Below are positions 17,653 through 26,889 of a stretch of DNA of 64,000 nt, piece by piece. The notes below the pieces were generated by a model. It worked only from the letters and a program-made list of their open reading frames with translations. It made no database searches and was not told the origin of the DNA. A program made the translations under genes and the position numbers. Every line of letters starts with the position of its first letter. The first letter of the stretch is position 1. The stretch spans positions 531,947 to 595,946 of the forward strand of contig KE159692.1 of the NCBI GenBank assembly GCA_000403415.2, read 5' to 3'. This stretch comes from Firmicutes bacterium M10-2 (GTDB taxonomy: Bacteria; Bacillota_I; Bacilli_A; Erysipelotrichales; Erysipelotrichaceae).

Positions 17653-18551
17653 GATGCGATCCATTTTCTGATCGTCGTAAAATACAATTCAGGATCCTTA
17701 TACCGGGCAATGGCATGTTCTCCGCCTTCGATCAGCAAAAGCTGTTTGGGATAATTAGCGAAATGATACAATTTATACACCATGTATGTTGGCACAAATA
17801 AATCATTTGTTCCATGAATGAACAAAGTCGGAATATTCGAATGTTGAACTGCTCTGAGAGGATTGGCTTCTTTAAAACGAAAGCCGCCTCTCATTTTTGT
17901 AATCAAGTCTGCGATATGAATGATCGGAAATGGAGGTAAATGAGTATTTTGATTCAATTGATAAGAAAATTCATCCCATGCGCTCGTATATCCGCAATCT
18001 TCAATACACGTTTTCACATTGGATGGCAAATTTTTTCCCAAGCTCATCATCACTGTGGCAGCCCCCATTGAAACACCAAACAAAACGATTGAGCAATCGG
18101 GATCGTCCTTAACCAAATCATTGATCCAATCCACCAGATCATCGCTTTCGTAATACCCCATACTTATGGCGTCCCCCTCGCTTTTATTGTGAGCACGCTG
18201 AGATAAGGAAAGAACATTGTAGCCTTCTTCCAAAAAGAAGTCAGCCACATCAACCAGCTCTCCGTTACGCCCCATATACCCATGCATAAGCACAACCCAT
18301 TTCGACGACTTTTGATCGACTTTTATACCATGCAGTTTCAATCCTTGGCGATTCGTCAAATAGACATCTTTCGGATCGTATTGAATAAAGATATTTTCAT
18401 ATTCTCTCGTTCTTTGATCCATGATGATCGGTCCTGTGAGATATTGTTTATCATTTTTCATATGTAGGCAAACGCTGTAAAATACATGACCAATCAAAAA
18501 TAAGAGAGCTCCGATCACAATAAGGATGATTAGAAGAATAATGATCCACAT
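17640..18551 (-). CDS. Membrane-anchored alpha/beta hydrolase
   Basis: 303 residues from ATG 18551 (GAGGTG upstream). One N-terminal membrane helix (WIIILLIILIVIGALLFLIG), then an alpha/beta hydrolase: oxyanion region VVLMHGYMGRNGE, nucleophile elbow LFGVSMGAATVM (Ser about 180), acid region FIHGTNDLFVP and catalytic His in EGGEHAIARY. The family (BAAT/FrsA-like, YqkD type) has unknown natural substrates. A homologue is encoded at 38015-38953. No gene shares its transcript clearly; it lies between the convergent radical SAM gene and tyrS. Confidence 0.88.
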   Translation of the reverse strand: MWIIILLIILIVIGALLFLIGHVFYSVCLHMKNDKQYLTGPIIMDQRTREYENIFIQYDPKDVYLTNRQGLKLHGIKVDQKSSKWVVLMHGYMGRNGELVDVADFFLEEGYNVLSLSQRAHNKSEGDAISMGYYESDDLVDWINDLVKDDPDCSIVLFGVSMGAATVMMSLGKNLPSNVKTCIEDCGYTSAWDEFSYQLNQNTHLPPFPIIHIADLITKMRGGFRFKEANPLRAVQHSNIPTLFIHGTNDLFVPTYMVYKLYHFANYPKQLLLIEGGEHAIARYKDPELYFTTIRKWIASYCA

Positions 18552-18592
18552 AAAAATCACCTCTGAAAGAAGTATATCATTCTATTGATCGT

Positions 18593-18624
18593 AAAAAAAA
18601 CAGAAAGCAAAGCTTTCCGTTTTC
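18593..18624 (-). terminator. Terminator of tyrS
   Basis: Minus strand GAAAGC-TTT-GCTTTC then T8, directly after the tyrS stop. Confidence 0.8.
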
Positions 18625-18628
18625 GAAA

Positions 18629-19861
18629 CTATCCAAGTTCAATGCAGTAATATCTTTTCTTGCCGCGGCGGATAATCAAATCGTTACGAATATACGCATC
18701 TTTTTTCGTGATGATTTGTTCAGGGTCTGTCACCTTTACTCCGTTCAAGGCAATCGAATTCCCCTTGATCCATTCTCGGGCTTCCCGTTTGCTGGAAGCA
18801 ATCTTCGTGCTTATCAGCAGATCAAGCAGCGTCAGGCCTTCAGGCGCGCCGATCTTTTCCATATTCATGATTGCATCTTCTCGCATACTTTCTTCCAGGT
18901 CAGCCAGTTTTCCGCTGAACAAAGCTTGCGTGATCGATAAAGCTGCATTTAATCCTTCGTCTTTATGAAGGTCCCGAACTACTTCGCATGCCAAAGCTTT
19001 TTGTGCTTCGCGCTTATGTGGTTCTTCCTTCAAAGAAGTTTCCAGTCTTTCGATTTCTTCCACCGAAAGGAAAGTAAGTTTTTTCAAATACTCAATGACT
19101 TTATCATCTTCTGTGTTAAACAAAAACTGATATAGTTCATACGGAGATGTTTTCTTCGGATCAAGCCATACTGTCCCTGTTTCGCTCTTTCCGAATTTTG
19201 TTCCATCTGCTTTTGTAATCAACGGCATAGTCAACCCATAGCATTTGACATCATTTCCGCATTTTTTACGAATCAATTCAAGCCCGGAAGTAATATTTCC
19301 CCATTGATCTTGTCCGCCAATCTGCATACGGCAGTTTTTATCTTGATACAAATGAAGAAAATCCAGCGATTGAAGGATCATATATGAAAATTCCGTATAG
19401 CTGATTCCCGAATCAAGACGCTTTTTTACAGTTTCTTTGTTAATCATGTAATTGACATTGAAATATTTTCCGTAGTCACGCAAAAAATCGATCACCGAAA
19501 TATTTTTGGTCCAATCCAGATTGTTAACCATCTCAAAGCCCCACAACGCATCAATTTGTTTGTGCAGCGCATCATAGTTTGCCTGCAAGACTTCGGGAGT
19601 CAGCATATTGCGTTCTCCGGTCGCTTTCGGATCGCCGATAAATCCGGTTGCTCCTCCGACAAGCATGATCGGATGGTGTCCATGCTGTTCAAGTCGTCTT
19701 GCCATCAAAAGAGATGAATAATGACCAATATGCAAGCTGTCTGCCGTCGGATCGGTACCAATGTAAAATGTCAATCCCCCATTATTGATTTCTTCTTCAA
19801 CTTCCGGCGACGTCACGTTGTCGATCAGTCCTCTCCATTTCAATTCATCAAATAGTTTCAT
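18629..19861 (-). CDS. tyrS: Tyrosyl-tRNA synthetase
   Basis: About 410 residues; ATG codons at 19864 and 19861 both lie behind GGAGGAGG, and MKLFDELKWRG is the usual beginning. Class I signatures: FYIGTDPTADSLHIGHYSSL (HIGH), IGGQDQWGNITSG, and TKFGKSETGTVWLD (KMSKS equivalent). The C-terminal S4 domain (ISTKIASSKREAREWIKGN) binds the tRNA. This is the tyrS rather than tyrZ type by motif. Controlled by the T-box upstream. Confidence 0.96.
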   Translation of the reverse strand: MKLFDELKWRGLIDNVTSPEVEEEINNGGLTFYIGTDPTADSLHIGHYSSLLMARRLEQHGHHPIMLVGGATGFIGDPKATGERNMLTPEVLQANYDALHKQIDALWGFEMVNNLDWTKNISVIDFLRDYGKYFNVNYMINKETVKKRLDSGISYTEFSYMILQSLDFLHLYQDKNCRMQIGGQDQWGNITSGLELIRKKCGNDVKCYGLTMPLITKADGTKFGKSETGTVWLDPKKTSPYELYQFLFNTEDDKVIEYLKKLTFLSVEEIERLETSLKEEPHKREAQKALACEVVRDLHKDEGLNAALSITQALFSGKLADLEESMREDAIMNMEKIGAPEGLTLLDLLISTKIASSKREAREWIKGNSIALNGVKVTDPEQIITKKDAYIRNDLIIRRGKKRYYCIELG

Positions 19862-19877
19862 CATATCCTCCTCCAAC

Positions 19878-20075
19878 AAAAAAACGTCCTTAATAAAAGG
19901 ACGTTAAAACGCGGTACCACCTTTTTTCCTGTTCGCACAGGCACTCAAACCTTTAACGCAGGTATACGTCATTTCGAAGCTCCAAGGTGTATTCCATGAA
20001 TCGGTCCGAAACTTTACACCATCCAGTTCCTCTCTTTGCAACCTTCCATCATGTACTTTTTCTTTTCATCGCATT
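19878..20075 (-). promoter_or_regulatory. T-box leader, tyrosine-specific (tyrS)
   Basis: T-box motif AAGGTGGTACCGCG at about 19908-19921, AGAGAG element near 20032, and TAC in GAATACACC at the position equivalent to the ATC of the ileS leader. Terminator AACGTCCT/AGGACGTT with T run at 19878-19904. Uncharged tRNA-Tyr should permit read-through into tyrS. Confidence 0.93.
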
Positions 20076-20081
20076 GAATTT

Positions 20082-20109
20082 ATTATATCGAAAATGGTGC
20101 GAAAATCAA
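20082..20109 (-). promoter_or_regulatory. Promoter of the tyrS T-box transcript
   Basis: Minus strand TTGATT (20109-20104), 16-bp spacer and TATAAT (20087-20082), packed directly after the stop of the patatin-like gene. Confidence 0.75.
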
Positions 20110-20112
20110 CAA

Positions 20113-21402
20113 TCAGAGCTGGAGAAAAATTTGCGCGTTTTCCATCACACGCCACGCTTGTGCTACATAATAGCAGGGTGCGAAGCTTTTCTTCATCTGA
20201 TCAAAGCCCTCTGGCAGATTGCCATGAAAATACACGAGCGCTTCATGGAAAAAGACGACATAATCCTGCACCCCTTTCATTTCCATCGCATCGTACTGCT
20301 TTGGATAGGGAATCTTGTTTGGATCTTCGTAAAAATGACTGAAATGTGCAAGAATCAGACGAATAAAATCTTTAAAATGGTATTGCCGTTCCATCGGGAT
20401 ATCGCATAAGATGCCGAGCACTTCAAGCAGCCGCCCTACAATATATTGAGAAGAATACTTATTTTCAAGAGGAAGCGGTTGATCATGCAAAAAATAAGAG
20501 TACACCATTCGCATCGCATCGTTAAACTGTGTCAGCATACCGATCTGCCCTTCACGAACAAGCATTGCCATGGAAAGCTTTTCCACACGTTGAATGATTT
20601 TCCAATCTTCTTCAAAAAACGTATATAAATATCCCGGCGCTTTATCCAAATACTTCAAAGTTTCAAAATAGCCGGCTCTCATTTCCGGAACAAGATCCTT
20701 TGCTTCAAAATCAAGCACAGAATGAAGTTTTCTAAGAGGTCGGATACGTACATGGGACGTGCAGATCTTATCTACCTGCTCTTGCGGCTCAGCCAAATCA
20801 ACGACAATCAGGCTATTGGCTCCCATTTTTACGCATTGCTCAACCGGAAGAGTCTGCTCATACCCTCCGTCGGCATAATAGTCATCCCCAACCTTGATGA
20901 GCTGGTACGCCGGAAAATAAGCTGTGCTCGAAAACAGCTTGGCTACATAGTCCTTTTCGCTCATTTCGGCTTTTTCGAACGCAACTAGCTTGTTTTGATT
21001 GAGATTGTAGGAAAGACATGCGAAATCGATTGGAGAACTTTTAAATTTCTCAAAATCAAATAGACGTAAATAGTCTTTTTGAAGTCTCGAAATATCAGGA
21101 CCGTCTTTCATAAATTGTTCTAGAAAGCTATTGAAATCACGTTTTAAAAACGATTTTGTATTGTATTGATTCGGATACATAAACAAATTGTCGGAGAGCG
21201 TTGATTGTTTCATATTGGAAATCCAGGGGACCATTAAATCGACTTCGTCTTGAACGACCATTGCGCCAATAAGGGCGCCGATGCTGACACCTGTCACAAT
21301 ATCAAATGTATATCCAAGTTCCTTAAGCGCCATGCACACACCGACTTCATAGCTGCCGCGTGAGCCACCACCACCAAGAACCAGTCCTTTTTTTCCGTCC
21401 AT
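20113..21402 (-). CDS. Patatin-like phospholipase
   Basis: 429 residues with GAGGTGATAGA before the start. Patatin catalytic features are complete: oxyanion loop LVLGGGGSRGSYEVG (residues 7-21), nucleophile VTGVSIGALIG (Ser in GxSxG, about 41) and the Asp of the dyad in DDYYADGGYEQTLPVE (about 175). The C-terminal 200 residues have no motif I know. Homologues hydrolyse acyl esters of phospholipids and act in the cytoplasm or at the membrane. Lies between the polysaccharide genes and tyrS with a 66-bp gap to the glycosyltransferase. Confidence 0.9.
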   Translation of the reverse strand: MDGKKGLVLGGGGSRGSYEVGVCMALKELGYTFDIVTGVSIGALIGAMVVQDEVDLMVPWISNMKQSTLSDNLFMYPNQYNTKSFLKRDFNSFLEQFMKDGPDISRLQKDYLRLFDFEKFKSSPIDFACLSYNLNQNKLVAFEKAEMSEKDYVAKLFSSTAYFPAYQLIKVGDDYYADGGYEQTLPVEQCVKMGANSLIVVDLAEPQEQVDKICTSHVRIRPLRKLHSVLDFEAKDLVPEMRAGYFETLKYLDKAPGYLYTFFEEDWKIIQRVEKLSMAMLVREGQIGMLTQFNDAMRMVYSYFLHDQPLPLENKYSSQYIVGRLLEVLGILCDIPMERQYHFKDFIRLILAHFSHFYEDPNKIPYPKQYDAMEMKGVQDYVVFFHEALVYFHGNLPEGFDQMKKSFAPCYYVAQAWRVMENAQIFLQL

Positions 21403-21468
21403 TCTATCACCTCGATTTCATTATAGCGACCTTAGAATGGAATCGATTTGAAAATGCCCATGAACCTT

Positions 21469-22755
21469 TTATTTGAGTGCGTTAAGAATTTTATAAACCT
21501 TTTTTGCGATATTCGGATAAGAAAATTCGTCTACATATTCTTCTTCTCGGGTAATTGTCACTTTTCCGCTTTGTTTCCATTCCACGTACTTTTCCAAAAT
21601 ATATTGTTTTAATGGCAAATAAGATGTTTCTGAATGGATCGTTTGATAGCAAACCCCTCCTAGTCTGTGTATTTGATCAGCTGCTTCACATTGCTGCTCA
21701 TCCCCTGCCATTAAATACACAATCGGTTTTCGGGCCATCATATATTCATACATTTTTCCGGACCAGACAATTTTTTCTTTTTTACTATTCCAGCCGGCCA
21801 TCACTAAAATGGAGGCTCGGCTTTGAAGTTCCAGGGACTCTTTGCGGGCAATAAAATCATAATTCACAAATAGATTTTCCAGCCGGTATTGTTGAATATA
21901 AGAATAAAACAGTGATAGAGTGGGACCCGCATATTCGATGACCACATCGTTTTGGTCCATTTCGTTGCCCTCTATAAGCTCTTTTATGCATCGAAATAAG
22001 GCATCAAAATCATCGGTAGTGTAAATTGTACCTGTGTATAAAATACGAAATCGATCACACGATTCCGATTGCATGGCTTCTTGTGGATCAAATCCATTTG
22101 TGATTGTGAAAACAGGCTGCATCGGACTTTCAAAAAGTTCAAGATAAGGATTGACTCGAAACAAGCCATCAGCTGGCGCAATCACTTTTTGGGCTTTTCT
22201 TTTTAACCGACCATAGTTTTTTGGATTCCATTCTCGGTACCATTGGTCGCGAAAATCAGCGATCCAGCATAGATCAGGATGCGCCTGCTTCAATTTTGAT
22301 CCGACAAAAACTGTCCAATCCGGTCCATACGATGTAATCAAAAAATCGTATATTTCAATCTGTATTTCTTTTTGAATATATTGCAATACCAATTCTTCGA
22401 TTTTCTTTTGTCGATATAAATCAACCACATTGGAGCAACGTTTTCTTATGGGATCTTTTGTGATGATTTTCTTTGCTCCGGCTTTGATCCATCCGAAAAC
22501 CGAATTCGATTTTAAAGAAAACGGCAACGATACAGCGTAGTAGTGGTCGATCCATATCGCATCTTTCTTCAACAGTTCATCCTCTCGAATCCAGTATGCG
22601 TTTTTTTTTGACTTCTCGAATTCTTTTTTTAGCGTCACTACATCAATTTGCTCAATTTGATTTTTCTTTTTTAAATATTTAATGATCTTTGTCCATCGAA
22701 TCGAAGCAACGGATTGATATGGGACAATCTGCTCGCTAATCACTAAAATTTTCAT
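21469..22755 (-). CDS. Glycosyltransferase (GT4-like)
   Basis: 428 residues from ATG 22755 (GGAAAAG upstream); an alternative start at 22809 would overlap the aminotransferase gene. N-terminal MKILVISEQIVPYQSVASIR, a donor-side domain with FRILYTGTIYTTDDFDAL, YDFIARKESLELQSRASILV and YMMARKPIVYL, the pattern of GT-B fold enzymes of family 4. Acts on sugar nucleotides at the cytoplasmic face of the membrane; donor not known. In the same orientation as and 40 bp after the WbpE-like aminotransferase, so it may transfer the diacetamido uronic acid made by the neighbours (inference). Confidence 0.8.
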   Translation of the reverse strand: MKILVISEQIVPYQSVASIRWTKIIKYLKKKNQIEQIDVVTLKKEFEKSKKNAYWIREDELLKKDAIWIDHYYAVSLPFSLKSNSVFGWIKAGAKKIITKDPIRKRCSNVVDLYRQKKIEELVLQYIQKEIQIEIYDFLITSYGPDWTVFVGSKLKQAHPDLCWIADFRDQWYREWNPKNYGRLKRKAQKVIAPADGLFRVNPYLELFESPMQPVFTITNGFDPQEAMQSESCDRFRILYTGTIYTTDDFDALFRCIKELIEGNEMDQNDVVIEYAGPTLSLFYSYIQQYRLENLFVNYDFIARKESLELQSRASILVMAGWNSKKEKIVWSGKMYEYMMARKPIVYLMAGDEQQCEAADQIHRLGGVCYQTIHSETSYLPLKQYILEKYVEWKQSGKVTITREEEYVDEFSYPNIAKKVYKILNALK

Positions 22756-22795
22756 ATCTTTTCCATTTCTCTTTCTTCTTTTGTTAAACATCAAT

Positions 22796-23920
22796 TTACT
22801 TTGATTCATTAAGCACCCTTTTTATTTTTTCGATTTCCTCTTCCAGCAAATACGCATCAAAAGGAACACTTAAAACACACTGACAAAGTTTTTTCGTGTT
22901 TGAATTGCTTCTCTTTTGTGCAAACAAAGCATTGAATGGTTCGAATGCTTTTTGTTCGCTCAATGGCATAGAATAGTAAATCATTGTTGGAATGCCTGCT
23001 TTATCGAACTGCTTTTGAAGCTCTCGGCGCTCTTGCTGTGTGCGACAACGAATCGTAAACTGTGAACGGACAATCATGCAATTGGGTTGCGCCTTTTGAA
23101 CTGCCTGCTGAATTTGCAGCAGCTGACCTTCATTTCTTTTCATTCGATCGATTTCCGAATTTTTGAAATGCTTTAGCTTCACTCGAAGAATTGCAGCTTG
23201 CATTTCATCAAGTCTGCTGTTCATCCCAATGCGTCTATAGCAAAATTGGTTTTCTTCGCGGCCATGATTCGCGAAAGAGCGGATTTTTTCGGCAATTGCA
23301 GGATCGTTGGTAAACACAGCGCCCCCATCACCATAACACCCCACATTTTTTGCAGGAAAAAAGCTCGTTGTTCCGATAATCCCCAAGCTTCCCGCTTTCT
23401 TCCCTTGATATTCGCTTCCAAATGCTTGTGCCGCATCTTCTATAATTAATAAATCATATCGTTTTGCCACTTTTTCAATGGCTTCATAATCGCATAAGTT
23501 GCCAAACAAATCGACAGTTAAAATGGCTTTGGGATGCCAAGTCATCGTTGCCTGAACTATTTTTATTTTTTCTTCCAGGTCCTTTGGATCCATCGTCATT
23601 GTTTCTATGTCGACATCCACAAAAACCGGGATCGCATTTGCTAAAACGATGGCTTCCGCGCTCGCTACAAATGTAAAATCCGGTACAAACACAACGTCGT
23701 TTTTTTTGATGTCTAACGCTTTGATTGCCAACACTAACGCGTCCGTTCCGTTCGCACACGTGATGCACGAATCGACCCCTACAAAATCGGCTAATTCCTG
23801 TTCTAATATTTTTACATTGGGTCCTTGAATAAAAGTACACGATTCCAACACCTCGGAAAGCTTTTCTTTGATTTCTTTTTTTATCGCTTCACTTTGACGA
23901 TCTAACCGTTTAAATTTCAA
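22796..23920 (-). CDS. DegT/DnrJ/EryC1 sugar aminotransferase, WbpE/WlbC type
   Basis: 374 residues. PLP-dependent sugar aminotransferase features: CANGTDALVLAIKALDIK (phosphate-binding loop, about 56), FVPDFTFVASAEAI, LIIEDAAQAFGSEYQGKKAG (Asp that contacts the pyridine N, about 155) and TTSFFPAKNVGCYGDGGAVF with the Schiff-base Lys (about 186), then NSRLDEMQAAILRVKL. The FIQGPNVKILEQELADF start resembles WbpE/WlbC, which aminate the 3-keto intermediate of UDP-GlcNAcA. The neighbouring dehydrogenase and oxidoreductase-acetyltransferase support this role. Confidence 0.88.
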   Translation of the reverse strand: MKFKRLDRQSEAIKKEIKEKLSEVLESCTFIQGPNVKILEQELADFVGVDSCITCANGTDALVLAIKALDIKKNDVVFVPDFTFVASAEAIVLANAIPVFVDVDIETMTMDPKDLEEKIKIVQATMTWHPKAILTVDLFGNLCDYEAIEKVAKRYDLLIIEDAAQAFGSEYQGKKAGSLGIIGTTSFFPAKNVGCYGDGGAVFTNDPAIAEKIRSFANHGREENQFCYRRIGMNSRLDEMQAAILRVKLKHFKNSEIDRMKRNEGQLLQIQQAVQKAQPNCMIVRSQFTIRCRTQQERRELQKQFDKAGIPTMIYYSMPLSEQKAFEPFNALFAQKRSNSNTKKLCQCVLSVPFDAYLLEEEIEKIKRVLNESK

Positions 23921-24012
23921 TTTTCTCGCTTCCTTTCCTGTTGCTAAAAAAAGCTCTTCTATTTTATAATAAATAAAAGTTTTTTTGGTATATCATTTAA
24001 AGGGGAATTCTT

Positions 24013-25269
24013 ATGTCAACATTGCTTGCGAAAGGAAAGAACATTGGCTTATTTTCTATTTTTTCTTCTTATTCCATCAACAAACTTGTCAGCTTTTTAG
24101 CTAATTTGCTAATCGTGCGCCTATTGAGCATAAATAGTTATGGAATTTACGGCGCTGTTATGAACCTTTACGCTCTTTTTACGTTGTTTTCAGGCTTCGG
24201 TATGGGAAGCTCCGCATTAATCTACGGGTCTGAACAGCGTGATCCAACCCAAAAACATGCGATCCTTGCTTATACGTTTCGATGGGGACTCATCGGGAGC
24301 GTCCTGCAATCGGCAGCCTTTACAGTATACGTTCTTTTCTTACCACTCGGGATCATGGAAATGCAATCGTATGCGCTCTATTTGTTTTTGCTTCCGATCT
24401 TTTCTTTTACTCTCAGCTTCATTCAAATCTTATTTCGGACTCGGCAAAACAATAGGATGTTTGCACGGCTGAATACGCTCCAAGCCATCTTGACGGCCTT
24501 TGGCTCTGTATTCGGGGCTTTTTGCTTTGGGTTATCGGGATTGATTGTCAGCCGTTATCTTACTGTTTTCATTCCGATCGTTTATGGGTTTTCTAAACTT
24601 GAATACCATAAAACGACTGTTGCCTTACCGCAAAATTTAAAGAAAGAAATTTGGGAATTTTCAATCAAATCCGGACTGACTTCGTGTCTGAATCAAATTG
24701 TATGTCTGCTCGATGTTGCCCTTCTTGTCCAGCTGATGAAAGATCCGGTCACGGTCGCCCAATACAAAGTGGCAGCTTCGATTCCCGACAATTTAAATTT
24801 CATTCCGAATACGTTGATGGTCGCTCTTGTTCCTCTTTTTTCTTATCACTTAACCGATCCCGATTGGATGAGGCGCTCATTTAAAAAGCTTTGGCTTGCG
24901 AATTTTTGCGGTCAGCTTTTGCTTCTTTTTCTTCTTTGGAATATCGGTCCGTTTGTCCTCGTTCAACTGTGGGGACCCAGCTATTCGGCATGTATTCCTT
25001 GCTTTCGGATCTTATGTGTCAGCTATTTCTTTTTGGCTGCATTTCGCTTGATGAGCACAAATTTGCTGGCCGTTTATAAAAAAGTTTCCTTTAATTTGAT
25101 GGTGGCTGTTTTTACATGTGTGTTAAATATTTTTCTTGATTTTATTTTGATTCCGAACTTTCACATGATTGGGGCTGCCTGGGCAACTTGCATTAGCGTC
25201 GCTTTTACTTCACTACTTTCTTTTCCTTATTTAAACACATTGATCTTATCAAAAAAGAATCAAAGTTGA
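24013..25269 (+). CDS. Polysaccharide flippase (Wzx/MATE-like, oligosaccharide exporter)
   Basis: 418 residues with AAAGGGGAA before ATG 24013. About 12 hydrophobic segments, beginning SIFSSYSINKLVSFLANLLIV, typical of the MviN/MATE/Wzx group (GIYGAVMNLYALFTLFSGFG, LLAVYKKVSFNLMVAVFTCV). Such proteins move lipid-linked repeat units across the membrane. It is the only plus-strand gene in the polysaccharide block and is divergent from the aminotransferase, convergent with the oxidoreductase fusion (6-bp gap). Confidence 0.85.
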   Translation: MSTLLAKGKNIGLFSIFSSYSINKLVSFLANLLIVRLLSINSYGIYGAVMNLYALFTLFSGFGMGSSALIYGSEQRDPTQKHAILAYTFRWGLIGSVLQSAAFTVYVLFLPLGIMEMQSYALYLFLLPIFSFTLSFIQILFRTRQNNRMFARLNTLQAILTAFGSVFGAFCFGLSGLIVSRYLTVFIPIVYGFSKLEYHKTTVALPQNLKKEIWEFSIKSGLTSCLNQIVCLLDVALLVQLMKDPVTVAQYKVAASIPDNLNFIPNTLMVALVPLFSYHLTDPDWMRRSFKKLWLANFCGQLLLLFLLWNIGPFVLVQLWGPSYSACIPCFRILCVSYFFLAAFRLMSTNLLAVYKKVSFNLMVAVFTCVLNIFLDFILIPNFHMIGAAWATCISVAFTSLLSFPYLNTLILSKKNQS

Positions 25270-25275
25270 TGCTAT

Positions 25276-26865
25276 TCAACTTTGATCTTTTTTACAAATC
25301 TTCTTGCCCGTACGCACATAACTTTGATGGCAGCTCGGACAAGTTAAATCTTCTTTCAGCCGTTCTCCGCATTCGCAAACCCATCCGATTTGTCGTGCCG
25401 GATTTCCGGCCACCAGTGCATGATCAGGAACATCGTGTGTTACAACCGATCCGGCTCCGACAAAACTCCATGCTCCGATTTGACAAGGACAGACAATGGT
25501 CGCATTTGCACCAAGACTTGCGCCTTGAGAAACAACCGTTTTTTCATAACTTTGTTTCGGATAAGGTGTGCGCGGCTTCTTTACATTCGTAAAAACGACC
25601 GAAGGCCCGCAAAAAACATCACTATGCAGTTCAACCCCTTCGTAAACCGACACATTGTTTTGGATCTTCACCCGATCATGAATACGTACAGACGGTCCGA
25701 TGTTTACATTTTGCCCGATAACACAGTTCCTTCCGATTTCCGCATTTTTTTGAATGTGTGTGTAATGCCAAATTTTCGTATTGGATCCAATTTGAACATT
25801 CTCGTCGACAACTGCGGTCGGATGAATGCCTTTGTTTTCTTTCATATCCAGTGTCGAAAATTGCCGCAAAGGAAAAAGAACGGGCACATGCTCATGTGCG
25901 CTTTTATATATGGCCAAAATGACTTCCAGTGCTTTCTTTCCTTCTTTTGCATCAATTAAAGGGCTTCGGTTATTCAGGATTGCCGCTTTCATATCTTGAT
26001 ACACAGCACGATGCCCATTGCCATATTCATTTTCAACCATTTCCTCGCACGTTCGCCTTTCGTCTTCGTTCACTTTCCAATGTTCAATTTTATTTAGCGA
26101 CAAACCACCAAGTTTCACCGTACCTTGGCTGCCGAAAATATAAAAGGTTTCTTCCAAATTTTTTGGATATACATTGCTTGTCCCTTCAATCGTAGCAATG
26201 GCGCCATTCCGAAATTGAATCACAGCCATGCCTACATCTTCTACTTCCAAATCAGGATGCTGACGATTTGCGATTTGTCCAAAAACCGAGGTGACTTCTT
26301 CATCCATCATATACAGCAAAAAATCGATTCCGTGAATACACTGGTTCATCAAACAACCACCGTCCATCGCCCATGTTCCGCGCCAGGAAGCTTGTTTGTA
26401 GTAAGCATCGTTTCGATTCCACCGAACATGGATGGATGCATGAGAAATTGTGCCCAGCTTCTGATTTTGAAGTGCGTTTTTTAAAATTTGAGCACTTGAA
26501 TTAAACCGATTCTGATGACAGATGCCGACTTTCACTCCGTAACGCTTTGCAAAAGCAATGATCGCATCCGCGTCCGAAATCGATAAAGCCATCGGTTTTT
26601 CCACTAAAACCGAATACCCGTTCTCAATGCATTTTAATGCGATTTCCGCATGGGTCCCGCTTGGAGTGCAAATTGCGATCAAATCAAGCTTTATTTTTTG
26701 ACGAAGAAATGATTCCAATTCGGAAAATCGCAAAACCTCTTCATCAAGCAAGTCCAAACGTTGAGGATCGATATCACATACTGCAATGAGTTTGTCGCCA
26801 TTGGCTTTGATGGCTTCCACGTGTTTGCGTGCGATTCTTCCATATCCGATGATTCCTACTTTCAT
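25276..26865 (-). CDS. Fused Gfo/Idh/MocA oxidoreductase and hexapeptide-repeat N-acetyltransferase (WbpB-WbpD fusion)
   Basis: 529 residues. Residues 1-335 form a Gfo/Idh/MocA dehydrogenase: Rossmann motif VGIIGYGRIARKHVEAIK, VLVEKPMALS, GICHQNRFN and GGCLMNQCIHGIDFLLYM. From about 345 a left-handed beta-helix begins (IHPTAVVDENVQIGSNTKIW, IGQNVNIGPSVRIHDRVKI, GPSVVFTNVKKPR), as in WbpD/WlbB acetyltransferases, ending with a zinc-ribbon-like CECG...CPSCH tail. In Pseudomonas and Bordetella these are two proteins that oxidise C3 of UDP-GlcNAcA and acetylate the 3-amino product. Fusion places the first and last of the three C3 steps in one chain. Follows the UDP-sugar dehydrogenase by 24 bp. 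Confidence 0.88.
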   Translation of the reverse strand: MKVGIIGYGRIARKHVEAIKANGDKLIAVCDIDPQRLDLLDEEVLRFSELESFLRQKIKLDLIAICTPSGTHAEIALKCIENGYSVLVEKPMALSISDADAIIAFAKRYGVKVGICHQNRFNSSAQILKNALQNQKLGTISHASIHVRWNRNDAYYKQASWRGTWAMDGGCLMNQCIHGIDFLLYMMDEEVTSVFGQIANRQHPDLEVEDVGMAVIQFRNGAIATIEGTSNVYPKNLEETFYIFGSQGTVKLGGLSLNKIEHWKVNEDERRTCEEMVENEYGNGHRAVYQDMKAAILNNRSPLIDAKEGKKALEVILAIYKSAHEHVPVLFPLRQFSTLDMKENKGIHPTAVVDENVQIGSNTKIWHYTHIQKNAEIGRNCVIGQNVNIGPSVRIHDRVKIQNNVSVYEGVELHSDVFCGPSVVFTNVKKPRTPYPKQSYEKTVVSQGASLGANATIVCPCQIGAWSFVGAGSVVTHDVPDHALVAGNPARQIGWVCECGERLKEDLTCPSCHQSYVRTGKKICKKDQS

Positions 26866-26889
26866 ACGTTTCCTCTTGCTTCTCCTTTC